Shown here in pieces: positions 1-6,710 of a stretch of 11,019 nt of DNA. The translations under genes were made by a program, and so were the position numbers. Position 1 is the stretch's first letter. Each line of letters begins with the position of its first letter. The DNA is from Spirochaetaceae bacterium (lineage in GTDB: Bacteria; Spirochaetota; Spirochaetia; Treponematales; Breznakiellaceae): positions 1-11,019 of the forward strand of contig JAIRSB010000223.1 in the NCBI GenBank assembly GCA_031255655.1. Reading direction: 5' to 3'. Under the pieces are notes generated by a model. It did no database searches and had not been told where the DNA came from. It saw only the letters and a list, made by a program, of their open reading frames with translations.

Positions 1-230
1 AAAAAACAGCAAAATGCTTTGCATTTTGCAAGACTTGGGAGACAACCAACCGGGTTGTCGAACAAGTCAATTATTCCGCTTCGCGTCTGCGGGTAAGTGT
101 CCCACACACTTTTACCCGCTATATAAGCGTTATTACCAAGTTCATATATGGTGCTATTTTACACTTGGCGGTTTGCATGCTGCGCTTCCATTTCGCCGAC
201 TTGCATTTTCTGGGCTTGAAAAATGCGTGT
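1..230. repeat. Hairpin-rich non-coding leader upstream of thrA
   Basis: This stretch carries successive short inverted repeats and no convincing gene. Visible stems are GCAAAATGC (9-17) with GCATTTTGC (21-29), loop TTT; GACAACC (41-47) with GGTTGTC (53-59); GCGGGTAAGTGT (89-100) with an arm at 106-119 that has a 2-nt bulge; CCAAGT (136-141) with ACTTGG (163-168); and GCATTTT (203-209) with AAAATGC (220-226). A frame open from 14 to 232 exists, but its composition is not protein-like and it lacks a ribosome binding site. The region could be a mosaic of intergenic repeats or a folded RNA. No T-box consensus was seen. It begins at the window edge, so its full extent is unknown. Confidence 0.5.
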
Positions 231-244
231 AAAAAGACTATTAC
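216..244 (+). promoter_or_regulatory. Possible sigma-70-type promoter for thrA
   Basis: TTGAAA at 216-221 matches TTGACA at five of six bases. After a 17-nt spacer, TATTAC at 239-244 matches TATAAT at four of six. Transcription would begin about 7 nt further on, essentially at the thrA ATG (251), giving a leaderless or nearly leaderless mRNA. The absence of a Shine-Dalgarno sequence before that ATG fits this. Read by eye only. Confidence 0.35.
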
Positions 245-250
245 TTTTGT

Positions 251-2698
251 ATGCTGATAATGAAATTTGGCGGAACCTCTGTGGGCAGCGCGTCCGCCAT
301 CGAAAAATTGATACAGATAGTCAGCGCGAAAAAATCCTGCGGCAAAGTTATAGTGGTTTCGGCGTTTTCCGGCGTTACAGACGCACTAATCGGGATGTCT
401 CGTGTGGCGGAAAGAGGCGACGCTTTCGATACCATGCTTGCGGAGCTTGGCAGACGGCACACAGAAACGGCGGAGGCTTTGCTACAGGGCGTCCACCGCG
501 CGGCGGCAATCGCGGAGATAGAGGCGCAGTTCGCAAAGCTGCGGCGCGTTCTTGACGGCGTTTATATATTGCGGGAGCTTTCCCCGCGCTCGCTTGACTA
601 TGTAATGAGCTTCGGCGAGAGGCTTTCCGCCTCGCTGATTGCCGGATGTTTTAGGGCGCGCGGGCAAGAGGCTGAATATCTTGATTCGCGCAAGTTAATC
701 AAAACGGACGAGCGTTACGGCGGCGCGAAGGTTTTTATTGAAGAAACTTACAAAAACATAAAGAAATACATGGCCGGGTGCCTAACGCCGCAGATAGCCG
801 CCGGTTTCATAGCCTCCACGCGGAAGGGCGCTGCCACAACGCTTGGAAGGGGTGGTTCGGACTATACCGCCGCGCTTTTCGGCGCGGCTTTGGACGCCGA
901 AATCGTGGAGATTTGGACTGATGTTGACGGTATTCTTACATCGGATCCCAAAATGGTCAAAGACGCTTTCTGCATAGACGAGATTTCCTATTCGGAAGCC
1001 GTTGAGATGTCCCATTTCGGCGCGAAGGTTCTGTATCCACCGACTGTTCAGCCTCTTTTCGAGAAAAAAATCCCCATCTGGATAGGTAACAGCTTTAATC
1101 CCTCCGCCAAAGGCACTCTTATTTCCAGCAAAAAAGTGGATAATCCCTGGCCTGTGCGCGGTATAAGTTCGCTTGGAAACATAGCCCTTGTAACCGTGCA
1201 GGGGACAAGCATGGTCGGTGCGGCGGGCTTTTCTTCGCGGCTTTTCGGCTCTCTCGCGCGGCACGCCGTAAATGTCATTCTGATAACGCAGGCTTCAAGC
1301 GAGTATTCGATATGTTTTGCCGTCATCCCCGGCGACATTGACGGCGCGCTCGCCGCTGTCGAAGAGGAATTTGCCGCTGAGATACGGAATGGGCTGCTGG
1401 AAAACCCTAAGGCGCAGGCGGATTTCGCTGTCATAGCAGTTGTGGGCGAAAACATGAAGAACGTTTCGGGCATAAGCGGTAAGGTTTTTCATGCCTTAGG
1501 GCGAAACGGGGTAAATGTCGCGGCCATCGCGCAAGGATCGTCCGAGATAAACATTTCGGCTGTGGTTGCGATGAAGGACGAGGCAAAGGCCCTTAACTCC
1601 ATACATGAGGCTTTTTTCTTGTCGGGCGTACGCTCTGTGAACTTGTTTCTTGTGGGCTGCGGGCTTATAGGCGGTACTCTGCTTGACCAGATAAACGCGC
1701 AGCGCGAAACGCTGGCCGGGCATTACAAGATACAGATAAACATTTGCGGCCTTGCTAACTCGCGCAAAATGATATTTGACGGCGGCGGTATTCCTTCGGC
1801 AGAGGCGAAGGCTTTGCTGGAGGCTTCGCCGGATGTATTTGAAATCAATGAGTTTACGCGGCGCATGAAGGCCCTTAACCTACCGAACAGTTGCTTCTGC
1901 GACTGCACGGCAAGCAAGGCTGTCGCCGCCGTGTACGAGACTGTTTTGCAGGCGGCGGTCTCGATCGTAACGCCGAACAAAAAGGCAAACTCCGGCGCAT
2001 TTGACTATTACAAGCGTCTTACGGACTATTCGCGTGATAGGGGCATCCCCTATCTTTACGAGGTTACGGTATGCGCCGGTTTGCCCGTTATTTCTACTTT
2101 GCGCGACCTCCGTTTGTCCGGAGACAGAGTTTTGCGTATAGAGGCGGCTCTTTCTGGCACATTAAGTTTCATTTTCAACAATTTTGACGGAAAAAAGAGT
2201 TTTTCCGCCCTTGTCCGCGAGGCAAAGGCGAAGGGTTACACCGAGCCTGATCCCCGCGACGACCTTAACGCGATGGACGCGGCCCGAAAGTCTCTGATTC
2301 TGGCGCGGGAGTGCGGTATGCCGCTGGAATTTTCCCAAGTAGACATAGAGCCTATACTGCCACAGGCCTGTTTTAACGCGCCTAGTGTGGAGGCTTTCTT
2401 TACTGAACTGGAGAAATCGGACGCGGACTTTGAGGAGCGCCGAGCTGCCGCCGAAAGTGACGGGAGGCGGCTGCGTTATGTTGCCGTGATAGAGGAGGGC
2501 TCGGCGCGAATGCGCCTTCGCGCCGAGCCTGCGGAAAGTCCTTTCCGTTCTCTTGTCGATTCGGATAACATAGTGGTGATAACAACGGAGCGTTACAGCA
2601 GGCTGCCTATGGTGATAAAGGGACCCGGCGCAGGGGCGCAGGTTACCGCTGCGGGTGTTTTGGCCGACATTGTCCGCATAGCGCGGACTTTGGTATAG
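251..2698 (+). CDS. thrA: Bifunctional aspartokinase / homoserine dehydrogenase
   Basis: This fused cytoplasmic enzyme phosphorylates aspartate and later reduces aspartate semialdehyde to homoserine, steps 1 and 3 of the route to threonine and methionine. The kinase domain (about 1-290) has KFGGTSVG (5-12), SFGERLSA (120-127), TLGRGGSDYTA (197-207) and WTDVDG (222-227). An ACT-type regulatory region follows (about 305-455), suggesting amino-acid feedback. The dehydrogenase (about 465-815) has the nucleotide-binding GCGLIGG (469-475), TPNKKA (574-579) and the GYTEPDPRDDLNAMDAARK signature (662-680). The length, 815 residues, matches E. coli ThrA at about 820. ATG 251 gives MLIMKFGGTS, aligned with E. 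coli MRVLKFGGTS; an in-frame TAA at 230-232 rules out a longer start, and ATG 260 is the only alternative. No ribosome binding site is evident. The radical SAM gene follows after 32 nt. Confidence 0.96.
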   Translation: MLIMKFGGTSVGSASAIEKLIQIVSAKKSCGKVIVVSAFSGVTDALIGMSRVAERGDAFDTMLAELGRRHTETAEALLQGVHRAAAIAEIEAQFAKLRRVLDGVYILRELSPRSLDYVMSFGERLSASLIAGCFRARGQEAEYLDSRKLIKTDERYGGAKVFIEETYKNIKKYMAGCLTPQIAAGFIASTRKGAATTLGRGGSDYTAALFGAALDAEIVEIWTDVDGILTSDPKMVKDAFCIDEISYSEAVEMSHFGAKVLYPPTVQPLFEKKIPIWIGNSFNPSAKGTLISSKKVDNPWPVRGISSLGNIALVTVQGTSMVGAAGFSSRLFGSLARHAVNVILITQASSEYSICFAVIPGDIDGALAAVEEEFAAEIRNGLLENPKAQADFAVIAVVGENMKNVSGISGKVFHALGRNGVNVAAIAQGSSEINISAVVAMKDEAKALNSIHEAFFLSGVRSVNLFLVGCGLIGGTLLDQINAQRETLAGHYKIQINICGLANSRKMIFDGGGIPSAEAKALLEASPDVFEINEFTRRMKALNLPNSCFCDCTASKAVAAVYETVLQAAVSIVTPNKKANSGAFDYYKRLTDYSRDRGIPYLYEVTVCAGLPVISTLRDLRLSGDRVLRIEAALSGTLSFIFNNFDGKKSFSALVREAKAKGYTEPDPRDDLNAMDAARKSLILARECGMPLEFSQVDIEPILPQACFNAPSVEAFFTELEKSDADFEERRAAAESDGRRLRYVAVIEEGSARMRLRAEPAESPFRSLVDSDNIVVITTERYSRLPMVIKGPGAGAQVTAAGVLADIVRIARTLV
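2498..2529 (+). other. Strong perfect hairpin inside thrA
   Basis: GGCTCGGCGCGAA (2498-2510) and TTCGCGCCGAGCC (2517-2529) are perfect 13-bp reverse complements around a 6-nt loop, TGCGCC. The element lies about 170 nt before the thrA stop and encodes residues near 750-760 of the dehydrogenase domain. GC-rich codon choice may explain part of it, but 13 uninterrupted pairs is long for chance. No U-run follows, so it is not a classical terminator. Confidence 0.6.
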
Positions 2699-2730
2699 GA
2701 CGCTGAAAACCTTTTTTAATGAAAAATTAA

Positions 2731-3765
2731 GTGAATTCATACGCTATACGAGCGGACGCTCAATATTCCGCGCGTTTTTTCAAACCGGCGGATGGCCTTG
2801 ATGGCGGTGTTCGCTGCGAGTTGTGCCCGCACCGCTGCTTGTTAAGGGGCGGAGAGGCCGGGTTTTGCAAAGCGCGTACTGGTGAATCAGGCGGCGCTCT
2901 TCCGTTTTACGGCTTTGTTAGTTCGGTGGCTGTCGACCCTATCGAAAAAAAGCCGCTTTTTCATTACCGTCCGGGCGAAAAGATTTTTTCACTGGGTTTT
3001 GTAGGCTGTAATATGCAATGTCCTTTCTGCCAGAACTGGCGCATTTCACAGACCACAGACTCCGCCGTCCAAGCGTTCGTGCCGGAAGAAATCGTGTCAA
3101 AGGCAACGGAACTAGGGCTTAAGCAGATAGCGTACACCTACTCCGAGCCTCTCATTCACATAGAATATCTGGCTGAGTGCATGACGCTTGCCCGCGAACG
3201 TGGAATGGCGAATGTGCTTGTAACAAACGGCTGCATCAACGATAAGGCCGCCGCGGAAATTATTCCGCTTGTGGACGCCGTAAATGTAGACCTTAAATGT
3301 TTTTCGGAAGTCAATTACAGAAAAATACTCGGAGGCTCTCTTTCGGCGGTAAAGCATTTTATAAAGGCGGCTTCGGAGTGCGTCCATGTAGAAGTAACTA
3401 CGTTGATTATTCCTGATTTTAATGACGGCGCGGCAGAAGCTGATGAATGCGCCGGTTTTATAGCCTCGGTATCAAATAGTATTCCGTGGCATATCAGCGC
3501 GTACTATCCGGCTTATAAATGGGATGTTCCGCCTACAAAAGCGGAAACTATACTTGAAATAAAAAAACGCGCTGGGCAAAAACTGTTATACTGCTACACT
3601 GGGAACATAAATGATGGCAATCCCACTTATTGCATCAACTGCGGAGCGCTTTTGATAAGACGCGGCTGTAGTTATAAAACAGAAATTTTAGAGCTTGTAA
3701 AAAAAAACGAAGACGGCGTTTATTACTGCGGACGCTGCGGAACAAGAACGGCTATACGATATTAA
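2731..3765 (+). CDS. amrS: AmmeMemoRadiSam-type radical SAM enzyme
   Basis: A radical SAM enzyme of the family encoded with AMMECR1- and MEMO-like proteins in many bacteria and archaea; its reaction is not settled to my knowledge. The 4Fe-4S/SAM motif CNMQCPFC is at 93-100, followed by QNWRISQ (101-107). The family N-terminus shows cysteines 29, 32, 36 and 46 (CELCPHRC) and DPIEKKPLFHY (69-79). The C-terminal zinc-ribbon-like pairs are C301/C304 and C333/C336. At 344 residues it matches the family. The start is uncertain: GTG 2731 directly follows an in-frame TAA (2728-2730), no ATG lies before the conserved cysteines, and there is no good ribosome binding site. It is probably cotranscribed with thrA. 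The usual A and B partners are not in the window. The symbol is a family label, not proof of function. Confidence 0.88.
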   Translation: MNSYAIRADAQYSARFFKPADGLDGGVRCELCPHRCLLRGGEAGFCKARTGESGGALPFYGFVSSVAVDPIEKKPLFHYRPGEKIFSLGFVGCNMQCPFCQNWRISQTTDSAVQAFVPEEIVSKATELGLKQIAYTYSEPLIHIEYLAECMTLARERGMANVLVTNGCINDKAAAEIIPLVDAVNVDLKCFSEVNYRKILGGSLSAVKHFIKAASECVHVEVTTLIIPDFNDGAAEADECAGFIASVSNSIPWHISAYYPAYKWDVPPTKAETILEIKKRAGQKLLYCYTGNINDGNPTYCINCGALLIRRGCSYKTEILELVKKNEDGVYYCGRCGTRTAIRY

Positions 3766-3777
3766 TCAGCGGAGTTA

Positions 3778-3799
3778 TTTAGAAATTAAAATTTCTAAA
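3778..3799. promoter_or_regulatory. 22-bp palindrome overlapping the prs promoter
   Basis: TTTAGAAATT (3778-3787) and AATTTCTAAA (3790-3799) are perfect reverse complements around a 2-bp AA centre. The palindrome covers the possible -35 and most of the spacer before the TATAAT at 3804-3809, where a repressor would bind. Its right arm continues as ATTTCTAAACGG, a 12-mer also present at 10351-10362. It may be an operator, or simply part of a repeat family that happens to lie in a promoter. Confidence 0.5.
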
Positions 3800-3809
3800 C
3801 GGCTATAAT
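3780..3809 (+). promoter_or_regulatory. Possible promoter for the prs-like gene
   Basis: A perfect TATAAT lies at 3804-3809. TAGAAA (3780-3785), 18 nt upstream, matches the -35 consensus at four of six bases. Transcription would begin near 3816, placing the hairpin at 3818-3849 at the 5' end of the mRNA, ahead of the ribosome binding site GTGGAG (3861-3866) and the ATG at 3872. Confidence 0.5.
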
Positions 3810-3850
3810 CATAAAAAACTGTCCCGAAACAAAAAGATTTTGGGGCGGTC
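3791..3850 (+). repeat. Intergenic repeat element, copy A
   Basis: Three blocks recur in the same order here and at 10351-10434: ATTTCTAAACGG (3791-3802), CATAAAAAACTGTCC (3810-3824; 14 of 15 identical to 10380-10394) and AAAAAGATTTT (3831-3841; matched at 10425-10434). Spacing between blocks differs. This suggests a dispersed intergenic repeat that has been partly trimmed or expanded in each place. Confidence 0.45.
3818..3849 (+). promoter_or_regulatory. 12-bp hairpin in the prs 5' leader
   Basis: As RNA, 3818-3829 (ACTGTCCCGAAA) pairs continuously with 3838-3849 (TTTTGGGGCGGT), using three G-U pairs, around the 8-nt loop CAAAAAGA. It ends 11 nt before the ribosome binding site. The wobble pairs mean it is much stronger in the plus-strand transcript than in the complement, which favours a role in this mRNA. 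No T-run follows directly, so it is not a typical terminator. Confidence 0.5.
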
Positions 3851-3871
3851 TTGTGTTTAAGTGGAGTTTTT

Positions 3872-4975
3872 ATGAAGAATGATTTTGTAATAACCGCTAC
3901 GGAAACGATGCGGAATTACGCGGCGGTAGTATCAGGCATTTTAAACAAGTATCCTGATTTTTTGGCAAAGCACAGCTTGAATGCGGTTAGCGGGCTTGAT
4001 GTAAAATGTTTCGCGGACGGCGAGATGGAGGTTGAAATATCAACTTCTGTGCGTGGGAAGGATGTCATCATTTTTTCAAGCAGCGCGCGCAACGAGGCGG
4101 GGCTTGATGTAAACAAGGCAAAATTAGAGCTTTACCACGCGGTTGACGCGCTTAAGCGTTCCCGCGCCGAAAGGATAATCGTTTTCGAGCCTTATGTGTC
4201 CTGCGGGCGTTCCGACAGGCCCCTTGTGCGTAATTCTGTAGGTTTATGGATTCACTTTAAGACTCTTGTGAACTTAGGCGTTTCGCACATCGTAACGTAT
4301 CAGCTTCATTCCGATAAATCCAAGGCAATGATAGATCCGGCTTTATGCGTATTTGACGATGTGCCGATTTTTACTTTGTTGAAAAAGTATTTGTGCGACC
4401 ATTATGTAAAAGATATAAACACGCTGGAAACCACAGTTCATGATAACTGGGCTTTTTGTTCCGTTGACGCGGGTGGCGAAAAGCTTACTCAGAGATTCGC
4501 TAACGCTTTTAATGCGCCGCTTGTTGTCGCGCATAAGCAGCGGGATTATTCAAAGGCGAACACCATCGAGTCGATAAACATTCTTTCCGCCGAGCCCATA
4601 AGCGGTAAGGTTCTTTGGATTGTGGATGATATGATTGATACGGGCGGCTCCGTTCAAAGTCTTATTCACGCGCTTGCGAAGCAGAATCCGGCGGAAATCA
4701 ACATCGTTGCTGCCCACGCTCCGTTTTCGGACCCGGCCCGCGAGCGTCTTGCCGCGCTTACTGAACAAAAATTGCTGAAGCGTATCATCGTAACGGATAC
4801 TGTATATTTCCCGCCTTCTATGCCGCAGGATTTTCCAAACCTGCAAATTGTGCCGTCCGCCGAATTATCGGCGCGTGTCATAAGCAAAATTGTGTCGGAC
4901 AGTTCCATGTCCGACATTCACAGGACTTTCAGCGCGAGGGAGTATTTAAACAATCTGGATTTGTTCGCGTTGTAA
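3872..4975 (+). CDS. prs: Divergent ribose-phosphate diphosphokinase (PRPP synthase)
   Basis: PRPP synthase makes phosphoribosyl diphosphate from ribose 5-phosphate and ATP for nucleotide, histidine, tryptophan and NAD synthesis. FADGEMEVEISTSVRGKDV (47-65) matches the N-terminal family block (FSDGE...SVRGKDV). The PRPP-binding loop is VDDMIDTGGSV (251-261), and HKQRDYSKAN (221-230) matches the basic KRR.KAN segment. It is atypical elsewhere: the ATP-loop region reads YVSCGRSDRP (108-117), and the usual DLHADQIQGFF is replaced by QLHSDKSKAMID (144-155). At 367 residues it exceeds the usual 310-320. ATG 3872 is preceded by GTGGAG with 5-nt spacing; the TTG at 3851 is less likely. It stands alone with its own promoter region and converges on tatD. 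Activity is probable; a diverged paralogue with another role is possible. Confidence 0.87.
   Translation: MKNDFVITATETMRNYAAVVSGILNKYPDFLAKHSLNAVSGLDVKCFADGEMEVEISTSVRGKDVIIFSSSARNEAGLDVNKAKLELYHAVDALKRSRAERIIVFEPYVSCGRSDRPLVRNSVGLWIHFKTLVNLGVSHIVTYQLHSDKSKAMIDPALCVFDDVPIFTLLKKYLCDHYVKDINTLETTVHDNWAFCSVDAGGEKLTQRFANAFNAPLVVAHKQRDYSKANTIESINILSAEPISGKVLWIVDDMIDTGGSVQSLIHALAKQNPAEINIVAAHAPFSDPARERLAALTEQKLLKRIIVTDTVYFPPSMPQDFPNLQIVPSAELSARVISKIVSDSSMSDIHRTFSAREYLNNLDLFAL
4893..4916 (+). other. Perfect 9-bp hairpin near the prs 3' end
   Basis: TGTCGGACA (4893-4901) and TGTCCGACA (4908-4916) are perfect reverse complements with loop GTTCCA, 59 nt before the prs stop. It lies within the coding sequence (about residues 341-349, VSDSSMSDI) and is not followed by a U-run. 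Similar intragenic hairpins occur late in thrA and tatD. Confidence 0.5.
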
Positions 4976-5025
4976 ACGCCGCTCGTCCTGGCGGTGATGA
5001 TGTGGGGGAGGGTAGGGGCTGCCGT

Positions 5026-5853
5026 TCAAGCCGGAACGTCGCGCAGGTTGAAAACCTGCGCGGCGTTGCGTCGAAGTCTTTCTTTTAGTTCCTCGATGTC
5101 AATTTTCAGCAGTTCGGCGGTGCGTCTGTAGCTCTGCATTATCATGCCCGGATGGGAGGGCTTTCCCCGGTAAGGTTCTGGAGCTAGGTAGGGGCTATCT
5201 GTTTCCAGCAACAGGCGGTCCAACGGAACGCTTTTTAGCGTCTCTCTTAGTGCACCAGCATTTTTGAAGCTGATGTTTCCCGCAAACGAGATATAGTAGC
5301 CCATGTCCAAAAAGGCGCGAGCTTCGCTTGAGCCGTACGAAAAACAATGTATTATCCCGCCCACGTCCGGGTAGGCCGCAAGCGTTTCTATCGTTTCGGC
5401 GGGAGCCTCACGCGAATGAATGATTACCGGTAGACCTCTGCGCCGCGCCAAATCAAGCTGCCTCTCCAACAGTTCCCGTTCCGCGCCACTTGGCTCCGGG
5501 TTTTCGCGCCTGTCAAAACCGCATTCGCCTACAGCGACGACACTTCCGGCGGGCACGGTGTCAATATCTTGTTCGAGCAAGGCAAGCTGCCGTTCCGGGC
5601 AGGAAAGAAATTCTTTGTGTGGCCAAAGTCCGGCTGAAAAGCGTACATGCTCGAAGCGCGAAAAGGCGCGCATGCGTTCCGCAAGGTCGCCGGCGGTGGT
5701 TCCTACATCAATTATTCCGGTGAATCCCGCCTTAAACAGCGCAGGAACAAGTTTTTCGGCGTTAATCCCGCGTCCGTCAAGATATGAAAGGTGTGCGTGC
5801 GTATCGAATAATCCGGCGCATCCGGCCTCCGGCTCAAAGTCGTCAAGAGTCAT
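5026..5853 (-). CDS. tatD: TatD-family metal-dependent hydrolase / DNase
   Basis: TatD enzymes are TIM-barrel hydrolases with two metal ions and DNase activity, linked to DNA repair or turnover; some members act on D-tyrosyl-tRNA or are uncharacterised. The metal ligands are visible: H19 and H21 in FDTHAHL, E110 in GECGFD, H146 in IIHSREA, H169 in IIHCFSY and D219 in LLLETDSPYLAPEPYRGKPS (214-233). The length, 275 residues, is slightly above the usual 255-265. ATG 5853 overlaps the upstream stop as ATGA and is preceded by the purine-rich GGAAGAG, so the longer frame starting at 5922 is unlikely. It is translated after the DUF368 gene in one operon and converges with prs, leaving only 50 nt between stops. 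A long hairpin occupies its last codons. The exact substrate cannot be read from the sequence. Confidence 0.93.
   Translation of the reverse strand: MTLDDFEPEAGCAGLFDTHAHLSYLDGRGINAEKLVPALFKAGFTGIIDVGTTAGDLAERMRAFSRFEHVRFSAGLWPHKEFLSCPERQLALLEQDIDTVPAGSVVAVGECGFDRRENPEPSGAERELLERQLDLARRRGLPVIIHSREAPAETIETLAAYPDVGGIIHCFSYGSSEARAFLDMGYYISFAGNISFKNAGALRETLKSVPLDRLLLETDSPYLAPEPYRGKPSHPGMIMQSYRRTAELLKIDIEELKERLRRNAAQVFNLRDVPA
5035..5067. other. 15-bp hairpin in the last codons of tatD
   Basis: 5035-5049 (AACGTCGCGCAGGTT) pairs with 5053-5067 (AACCTGCGCGGCGTT) around a 3-nt loop, with one non-Watson-Crick position (5039/5063). It ends 6 nt from the tatD stop triplet at 5026-5028 and encodes the C-terminal AAQVFNLRDV. 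It sits between two convergent genes, so it could mark the transcript end for either. On the plus strand a loosely T-rich stretch, TCTTTCTTTT, lies about 10 nt beyond it; none follows on the minus strand. Confidence 0.6.
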
Positions 5854-6662
5854 TTGTATTTCTCTTCCAGTCTGCTCATCCAAAGGCCCAGCATAACACC
5901 TGCGACAAGCGCCAAAACGCATATAACAGTGCCGCCGCTTAAATAGTTGTAATCAAACGGAATAATCATCAGGGTTGAGGCAATCACTATGCCGAAAACA
6001 AAATGAAACAGTCCAGCGTAAATCTTTTTTAACAGCATATCCACCAGTGACGACAGCGAAAAAAGGCAGACCGCGCCGCCTAGCAGTATCGGCAGAAGAA
6101 CGTGAAAATCGAGCGTTTTGAAGGCTTCAACCATAGGCTTGTACATTCCGAAATATACAAGGAAATTTGACGGGCTCATGCCCGGCACTAAAACGCCAAG
6201 CGCAATTAAAGCGCCGGAAAAGAGCCATGTTACGAAATTCAACGGCAGTTGGGCCTCAAAGTATTTTTCCGCGCCGAAAAGCAGCAAAAAGCCAATCACC
6301 GCTGTAAGCGCGAGTATGACATAATGCCGTTTACAGCGGCCTTCTTTGCCGGCTTCTTTCCATAACGCAGGCAGCGTGCCCAAAATGCAGCCGATAAATC
6401 CCCAAAGGACTTCACCTTCATAGTTTTCAAGAAAGAACGCCAGCGGATGGGACAGTATGAATATGCCACCGAGCGCGCCTAAACCGACTGGGATAAAGAA
6501 TAGCACGTTTTTGAAAAAATTCTTTGTTATGTGAGCAATAAAGTCGATTATCCTTTCGTAAAGCCCGAAAACCGCGGCGAGCGCGCCTCCCGATACTCCG
6601 GGCAGAATAAATCCTGTTCCAATCAGTATGCCTTTCAAAAAACGCAGTATCCAATCTATCAT
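5850..6662 (-). CDS. DUF368 membrane protein, probable undecaprenyl-phosphate transporter (PopT type)
   Basis: This 270-residue integral membrane protein belongs to DUF368. Members such as PopT have been reported to flip undecaprenyl phosphate across the cytoplasmic membrane, recycling the lipid carrier for peptidoglycan and surface polymers. The sequence has about eight hydrophobic segments and the family's two internally related motifs, GFILPGVSGG (17-26) and GVLVPGMSPS (156-165). The start is ATG 6662, with AGGAG 5 nt upstream on the minus strand and the protein opening MIDWILRFLKGILIG. The frame is open 44 codons further upstream, but that part is polar and has no ribosome binding site. 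tatD follows with a 4-nt ATGA overlap. A 185-nt gap separates it from the preceding gene, with a possible promoter and inverted repeat. Transport by this protein is inferred from the family. Confidence 0.9.
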   Translation of the reverse strand: MIDWILRFLKGILIGTGFILPGVSGGALAAVFGLYERIIDFIAHITKNFFKNVLFFIPVGLGALGGIFILSHPLAFFLENYEGEVLWGFIGCILGTLPALWKEAGKEGRCKRHYVILALTAVIGFLLLFGAEKYFEAQLPLNFVTWLFSGALIALGVLVPGMSPSNFLVYFGMYKPMVEAFKTLDFHVLLPILLGGAVCLFSLSSLVDMLLKKIYAGLFHFVFGIVIASTLMIIPFDYNYLSGGTVICVLALVAGVMLGLWMSRLEEKYK

Positions 6663-6681
6663 AAAAACTCCTGTATACGAA

Positions 6682-6710
6682 CTAATAGCTTCACACGAGT
6701 TCTCAGACAA
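6682..6710 (-). promoter_or_regulatory. Possible promoter for the DUF368-tatD operon
   Basis: Reading the minus strand, TTGTCT (6710-6705) and TATTAG (6687-6682) each match the -35 and -10 consensus at four of six bases and are 17 nt apart. Transcription would start about 12 nt before the ATG, just upstream of the AGGAG at 6672-6668. Confidence 0.35.

Noticed and set aside
14..232. 72-codon plus-strand frame ahead of thrA
   Set aside because: It covers the hairpin array, has no ribosome binding site, is rich in Cys, Arg and aromatic residues in no recognisable pattern, and is better explained as structured non-coding DNA.
1..250. T-box or lysine riboswitch ahead of thrA
   Set aside because: No T-box AGGGTGGNACCGCG and no riboswitch core recognised; no leader peptide rich in Thr or Ile codons.
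868..888. 7-bp hairpin GCCGCGC/GCGCGGC in thrA, and CGCCGCG/CGCGGCG near 9549-9567
   Set aside because: Short GC-rich stems of this size are expected by chance in these codons.
782..1473. Minus-strand frames of 160 and 141 codons within thrA
   Set aside because: Shadows of the GC-rich thrA codons; no family motifs, and the sense frame is fully accounted for.
2162..2740. 192-codon minus-strand frame opposite the thrA 3' end
   Set aside because: Antisense to well-conserved homoserine dehydrogenase motifs; basic, low-quality composition.
5001..5020. G-quadruplex in the prs-tatD gap
   Set aside because: Only three runs of three or more Gs; a fourth is missing.
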